Source: Salminus brasiliensis (taxonomy: Eukaryota > Chordata > Actinopteri > Characiformes > Bryconidae). Taken from it: a stretch of DNA of 64,000 bases. Every line of letters starts with the position of its first letter. The first letter of the stretch is position 1. The stretch covers positions 7,973,081 to 8,037,080 of the forward strand of contig NC_132888.1 in NCBI RefSeq assembly GCF_030463535.1. Direction: 5' to 3'. A model generated the notes under the pieces. It was not told the origin of the DNA, did no database searches, and was given only the letters and a program-made list of their open reading frames with translations. The position numbers and the translations under genes are program-made. This document shows, one piece after another, positions 58,728 through 64,000 of the stretch.

Positions 58728-61700
58728 ATGGCAGGAGAAATGTCTATAATCGGTGAGTGTTTTAACTATTTGAGCGAATTCACAGTGAACAGCGTGGTAG
58801 TTTAGCGGTTCTTGCTCATTTCCTGGTGGCTACGTTGCTCTGAATGCGTTCAGCCAGCTCGCCTGATTCCAGCTGCTGGACGTTGAAGATCCAGATGTTC
58901 AGTAATGTCCAATGTCCTGTTTAAATAACTCTCACTTTAGGTCAGGATAGGCATCCTAACACACTTATCTAGCCAACTGCCACCATATGGGAGCTGATAC
59001 TAGCTACTGCTGCATTGCTTGGTTATTAATGTGTGAATCAGCCCCACTGTCTAAATCTGCCACATTTTCCACATCTCTATACACATCTGCCACTTTTCAG
59101 CTGTCCTTTTTACATTACTTGGTCCTAATCTGGCTACAGAGCTCCTAAGGTAGCTGACATTATTAAGGTAGGACCTTATATTTAGCTTAGAGATTGAATC
59201 AGTTCCCTTGTTTTAATAAATCACTAAAAATCATATAGTAGTGATGGTTTTATTAAGCTGAGGAAAGGATGTATTAAAGTAAGGGAACGTTTAAATGCTC
59301 GAAATATTAATTTTCTACTTTGATACTTTAGAGGCTCCATCTGCCATCCGTCTATCTGCACATCATGTCTGTGATTTCTTGGGTTTTACATCACATCAAT
59401 TACATGAAACAGTATGATTAGAAAATATATAGTATACACAATAGAAATAAATATGAAATGAACATATAGAGAGGTGATATAATAAAGTGATATATAAAGA
59501 ACAATATTGAGTCAATATATAAAGACGACATAAAGACGTGGCATGAATCTTTTTTAGGATAATCACTTACCAGACTCCTCTACAGCTGCAACCTTCTTTC
59601 TGAAGGCCTCAGAGAGCTCTCTGGATCTGGTCATGGTGATCTTCTTCACCACTCACTTCAACTTTAACCAAGAGCAGACCAGACTAAGCGTCTGAGGTTT
59701 AAATAAGACTCCAGACTCCTCCAGAATCTGCTCGAACCATGTTCTGATCATCTGCAGCTGATGTTCTGCTCCTGATTCAGATTTTTTGACATTTTAGGGT
59801 TTTAAGAAGTAATAAATCTGGCATTTAATAATACATTTATTAATAAAATAGCATTTCTGTTTAATTACACTTTACAAAGGCTTTAAAAAGCATTTGGTCA
59901 ATTGTATGTGTTTAGTTATATTACCCCCATCCCTCAATATTAAATGTATTAAATGAAGAGCAAATGTCCACATGATTAAATATGTACAAAGCAATAATAA
60001 AAATAAAGTTTTTATGGGGTATCCTAATATTTTGATTTGACTGTACATAGAAACACAAAATATACACCCATATAGAAAATAAGTGACGCTGTGCAATCTC
60101 ACCTTATCAAGCTAAAATGATCACCTGTCATTTCACTGTGCTTCTCTTTCTCTGCTGGTGTTACTCTGTGCAGGCTCGGTTATCCTTGCTTTATTCTTGG
60201 CTGGCTATCTTGGACAACAGTACCTGCCTCCTCCTAAACCCAGGGTGATTGGGTTAGATCTCGGGACCACGTTTTGCTCAGTGGGAGCATTCCAGCCAGG
60301 AACAGGAGAGGTGGAGGTCATTGCAGATGAGAAGGGACGGAAAAGCATCCCAAGTGTGGTGTCCTTTACTGATACTGGCATATATTCTGGACATGAAGGG
60401 CAGGAGTTATCGGACATCAATCCACAAAACACAATATATGATGCCAAGAGGTTTATAGGAAAGATTTTTGACCAGAACACTTTGGACCAAGAGAGCGCAC
60501 GTTACCCATTCAAGGTATATTTTTTGTTTTTGTCCTTTTTTCTAAAACATCTCAAGACCTTTTCCTTTTCTTCTTATTGAGTACATGTAGAGAATTTGCA
60601 TTGGCTTCATTTATTGCACTTACCTTTCATTACAGGTAACCCTCAACAACGGCAGTGCAGAGTTTGTGGTCTCTACAAACGGCACTTTCACAGTGAGCCC
60701 AGAGTTCATCGGCTCTCGCCTCCTGTTGAAAATGAGAAAGATGGCAGAGAAGCATCTGGGAGTTCCCATCGAGAAAGCGGTCATATCTGTGCCAGCAGAG
60801 TTTGATGAGAGGCAGAGAAACTACACGATAAGAGCTGCCAACCTGGCTGGTCAGTCTGCCAAAAAGCCACTTGCTTAATCTAAAATCTCAGCTGCATCAG
60901 AGGCATCAATTTGTGATAGTTAAAACAATTGATTAGATGTTAATTCCTCTAGGGCTACTTTCTTACTTGGTGCAACATCAGGGATTTTCCAGCAGCAGCA
61001 GTAACGCAGCACTAAATTAAATTTTAAAAGTTTTCAGGACTTTACAATCTAAAATTGGTGCATAGTGTGAAGTGTGGAGTCATGATCAGTGCAAATACCT
61101 GTTACTGATGTGATGTAACAGCAACTTCTCTGTCTCTTGTCTTCTCTTCTGTCAGGATTGGACATCTTAAGGGTCATTAATGAGCCCACAGCAGCAGCAA
61201 TGGCCTATGGGCTCCATAAGGTGGATGTGTTTAACGTACTTGTGGTAGACTTAGGAGGAGGGACGCTGGATGTGTCTTTGCTCAACAAGCAGGGTGGCAT
61301 GTTCCTTACCAGGGCCATGGCAGGTAAGAATTAAAAAGCCTCTATAAAATATGATGGCAGTGTTTGAAAATCTAGTAGAAAGCCTTTCCTGGACACCTGG
61401 ACAGTGGATAATGCTTTTGAATAAGCAGGTGTCCCAATACTTTTGTCCATATGGTGTATGGCCGATTTGTCTAACCGATATTTTGTATTTAGTGCAGAAC
61501 AGCAAAATATTAAGGTGACTTTGCATGTCTGTACTTTGCATTGTGTTCATCTTACAGCATTAAAACCCTTTAAACATAAATTTCCTTGTACAAGAACCCT
61601 CTTACACAATTTGCATTCATCCTAGATGCAGATGAGCTCATCATTTCTCATTATCCTAACATCTTCTGACAAGTGTCTCACTACTACAACCTCTAGTAGA

Positions 61701-62314
61701 TGTTTTCAGCCACACAATCTGAACTCTCTGTCCTCGTCCCCACAGGGAATAACAAGCTAGGCGGCCAGGACTTCAGCCAGCGGTTGTTCCAGTACGCCAG
61801 CGAGCGAGTGCGCCAGCAGTACGGAGTGCCTCCCACCTTAAAGGAGGACGTTCATCGACTCCGACAGGCCATAGAGGCAGCCAAGCTCAGACTGACGGTG
61901 GAGCCCAGCGCCTCCCTCAAAGTGCCTCTCCGTCTGCAGACCACAGGAGCTGAGGGTCCGCAGGAGGAGCGAGTTACATTCCAGGAGGAGCTCACCCGCA
62001 AGCTCTTCGAAGACCTCAATGCAGATCTCTTCCAGAAGATTCTGGCTCCCATCGAGACTGTTCTGGTAGAGGGACGTTTAGATAAGGCCGAGGTCGACGA
62101 GATCGTTCTGGTGGGAGGCTCCACGAGGATCCCTCGCATTCGGCAGATTATCAGTCAGTACTTTGGCAAGGAGCCGAATACGTCTGTGGACCCTGACCTA
62201 GCCGTGGTGACTGGAGTGGCTCTCCAGGCGGGTATCATGGGTGGGTCCTGGCCGCTGCAGGTCAGCGCCATTGAGATTCCAAATAGGAATCTGCGGAAAA
62301 CGAACTTCAGCTGA
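58728..62314 (+). CDS. hspa13: HSPA13 (Stch), ER/microsomal Hsp70-family ATPase, 438 aa
   Basis: Exons are 58728-58752, 60174-60514, 60636-60849, 61156-61323 and 61746-62314. All have GT-AG borders and matching phases, and the sum is 1317 nt. The N-terminus MAGEMSIIG plus [17 protein letters not shown] is a signal peptide/anchor, as in human HSPA13. Phosphate-1 motif [13 protein letters not shown] is at residues 34-46, phosphate-2 [12 protein letters not shown] near 223-234, and the adenosine motif [12 protein letters not shown] at 372-383. The protein stops after the ATPase core ([13 protein letters not shown]) and has no substrate-binding domain, which is the family hallmark. It is about 33 residues shorter than human (471) because a low-complexity loop after the ...SLKVPLRLQ stretch is reduced. 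HSPA13 acts in the ER/secretory pathway; its ATPase is peptide-independent. Confidence 0.97.
59520..59800 (-). mobile_element. Tc1-like relic, family E copy 3 (minus strand), in hspa13 intron 1
   Basis: CTTTCTGAAGGCCTCAGAGA and GCTCTCTGGATCTGGTCATG, the complement of the copies at 9245 and 19640. Confidence 0.65.
61403..61458 (-). repeat. Family A terminal fragment in hspa13 intron 4
   Basis: CAGGTGTCCCAATACTTTTG then TCCATATGGTGTA, a solo end of the family A element. Confidence 0.6.
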
Positions 62315-62454
62315 GGACAAAGTTGGGTTGTAGTTGTTACTGTATCATGTGTGGATCATGGGTCACGTACTTGTGCCCAGACTACAGGCCAAGCAACTGA
62401 CTGATATATATATATTTTTTAACTGTTTCTTTGCTTTGCGTCCTCATAATTTGT

Positions 62455-62460
62455 AATAAA
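62455..62460 (+). promoter_or_regulatory. hspa13: Poly(A) signal AATAAA of hspa13
   Basis: AATAAA lies 141 bp after the stop codon, in AT-rich sequence, giving a short 3' UTR. Confidence 0.75.
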
Positions 62461-62984
62461 CGCAGAAACATGAGGCAGTATGTAGTAACAGGTGTTAAAA
62501 ATGATTAGGATGCAACATTAAGGTACTTTAAGCAGACTGAGTTCTAATAATTATTACATTCCTGATTTGAGTCCCAAACAGCAGTTTAATAGGCTTTGAA
62601 TTGTGGGGGGTGTTTCCAAAACCACCCGTAAAAACATTGGGCCTAATTTACTACTTTCATAAAACTCACTTATGCAGTTTTCACACAGATTCTGGCATGT
62701 TTTCCTGTTTGGGGATTAGTTCAGTTTACGAGGACAGTAAGAGTCATTTTAAGAGTGAAGCTGAAAACAAGTCTGCATTAGACTTTTTATTAGGACTTTA
62801 CTGAAGAGCTAATTTTCAGACATTCTTAGGAGGATATTGATGGATGAGGCCCAACATTAGCAATTTTTTAATTAATTATTATAAAAGCTGTGTTTGCTAC
62901 TTTAGTCCAAAGTATATCCAGTAGGTGGTAACAGTGTAAACTGGTGATGGTGGCTAATGATGTCTAGTCCCTGTAGAGAGGAAC

Positions 62985-63273
62985 CACCAATACAACAGGA
63001 CTTTCTGAAGCAGATAAACATGAACCTATTGGCACCATGCCTAATACTAGGCGTGGGCTAGAGGGGTATAAAGGGGAATAACAATGGAACTGCATGCTCT
63101 AAAATGATGGTGCTCCATCCAGTACTTTTCAGGATGAACACAGCTGTGCTTTGTCTCGGGACAGTAGAGACAGTTACTCTAACAAAGGCAGGATACATTT
63201 TTTTTTTAATTCCCTTGATTTCAGAAGAAACAGTAAATGAGCATGTGTCCCAATACTTTTGTCCATATAGTGG
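62985..63273 (-). mobile_element. Tc1-type family A copy (minus strand)
   Basis: TGGGCTAGAGGGGTATAAAG, TGATGGTGCTCCATCCAGTA and GTGTCCCAATACTTTTGTCC are the complement of the copy at 15738. Confidence 0.75.
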
Positions 63274-64000
63274 AGAGCTGATGCTAGTGGGGTTAGCAGG
63301 ACGTATAGGTCAAGATCAAGCAGTTCTAGGATAAAGATCACTATGCTGAGGTATCGTTTCATCTTTGGTCTACTTAGCTTTAGGGGCTTTTACGTGCAAA
63401 GTGATGCAAACGTGTTTTTTCTATGGCGTCAGTGAAAGAACCCTTTCAAGCACTTTAATTAGTTATTGTGTATAATTGATTCTATTATTTTCAACAGTAA
63501 CGGTTCAAGCTAAAAGTTCCTAAATTCTAAATAGAGAAACAAATACCAACGTCAGATAATCCAGGCCAGTCCCACCTGGATGTTCTTAATTTTGAGATTT
63601 TTAATGATCTGAATTTCAGTAAGCATACAAAGATGGTTCTGCTTACAAACTAACAGTACTCCTTAGTTTGCAATTAAAGCTTGCATAAAGTAGAACCTGT
63701 CAGGTTTTCTATACCAGTGTATCCCACCCTTTAGATGGTTTGGTCATTTTCCAGCCCACCAGTTGATGGTTGAATGTGTGAATCACATTGCCGTCATAAA
63801 TTTCCAAATTGGACTGAGGAAGCGGGAGCTGTGCAATGATATTGGACATATTTGTACTTTTGGACCAGTATGGCTGGACCATGACAACCTGTATCTGTTG
63901 ATGGGCTGTGGAGATGGTCATCATCTGCCTTCAGGAACCCACTGTTTAACTGTTTAAACCGTAGGATTTTCCACAAAAAAACAGATCACTTTGCGGAGTG
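63274..64000. other. Intergenic DNA downstream of hspa13
   Basis: Unique sequence; short frames at 63709-63976 on both strands are not convincing. Confidence 0.45.

Overview
The window reads as nuclear DNA of a teleost fish. Its genes are split by many GT-AG introns, it carries abundant CA, TA and GT microsatellites, and it is full of decayed Tc1-like transposons, small palindromic elements, tRNA-derived SINEs and 5'-truncated LINE tails of kinds common in fish. The mix of SINE and Tc1-like families suggests an ostariophysan such as a characin or catfish; that placement is inference.

Three genes are supported, all on the + strand. (1) At 23945-26021 is a three-exon gene for a 76-residue secreted Ly6/uPAR-type protein with ten cysteines; its first intron is largely a 30-bp minisatellite. 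(2) At 33776-57204 is samsn1, the SH3-SAM adaptor also called HACS1 or SLy2. A compact form starts at 50337 and encodes 344 residues that line up with human SAMSN1. A longer form of about 681 residues adds up to ten upstream exons whose splice phases all agree. (3) At 58728-62314 is hspa13 (Stch), an ER-targeted Hsp70-type ATPase of 438 residues in five exons. The samsn1-hspa13 order and orientation match the human chromosome 21 neighbourhood.

Region by region: 1-23.9 kb has no gene I can support and is unique DNA interrupted by mobile elements, including a nearly full-length Tc1-like transposon at 7480-8915, a nested hAT-like element at 1671-2344 and a 21-22-bp degenerate tandem repeat at 5610-6290. 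The Ly6 gene follows. From 26.1 to 33.7 kb lie simple repeats, palindromic elements and a LINE 3' end. From 33.8 to 57.6 kb is samsn1, whose introns hold most of the window's Tc1 relics and a 1.7-kb minisatellite. The 1.1 kb between samsn1 and hspa13 is mostly a SINE plus a Tc1-type element, then a short GC-rich promoter with two ZNF143-like motifs. After hspa13 there are only repeats and unique DNA.

The three genes do not form a pathway. Their proximity is chromosomal synteny: an immune-cell adaptor beside a housekeeping chaperone-like ATPase, with a small secreted protein upstream. I found no new multi-gene system. The most interesting items are the long samsn1 N-terminus with two starts, the Ly6 gene with its unusual intron array, and the repeat structures.
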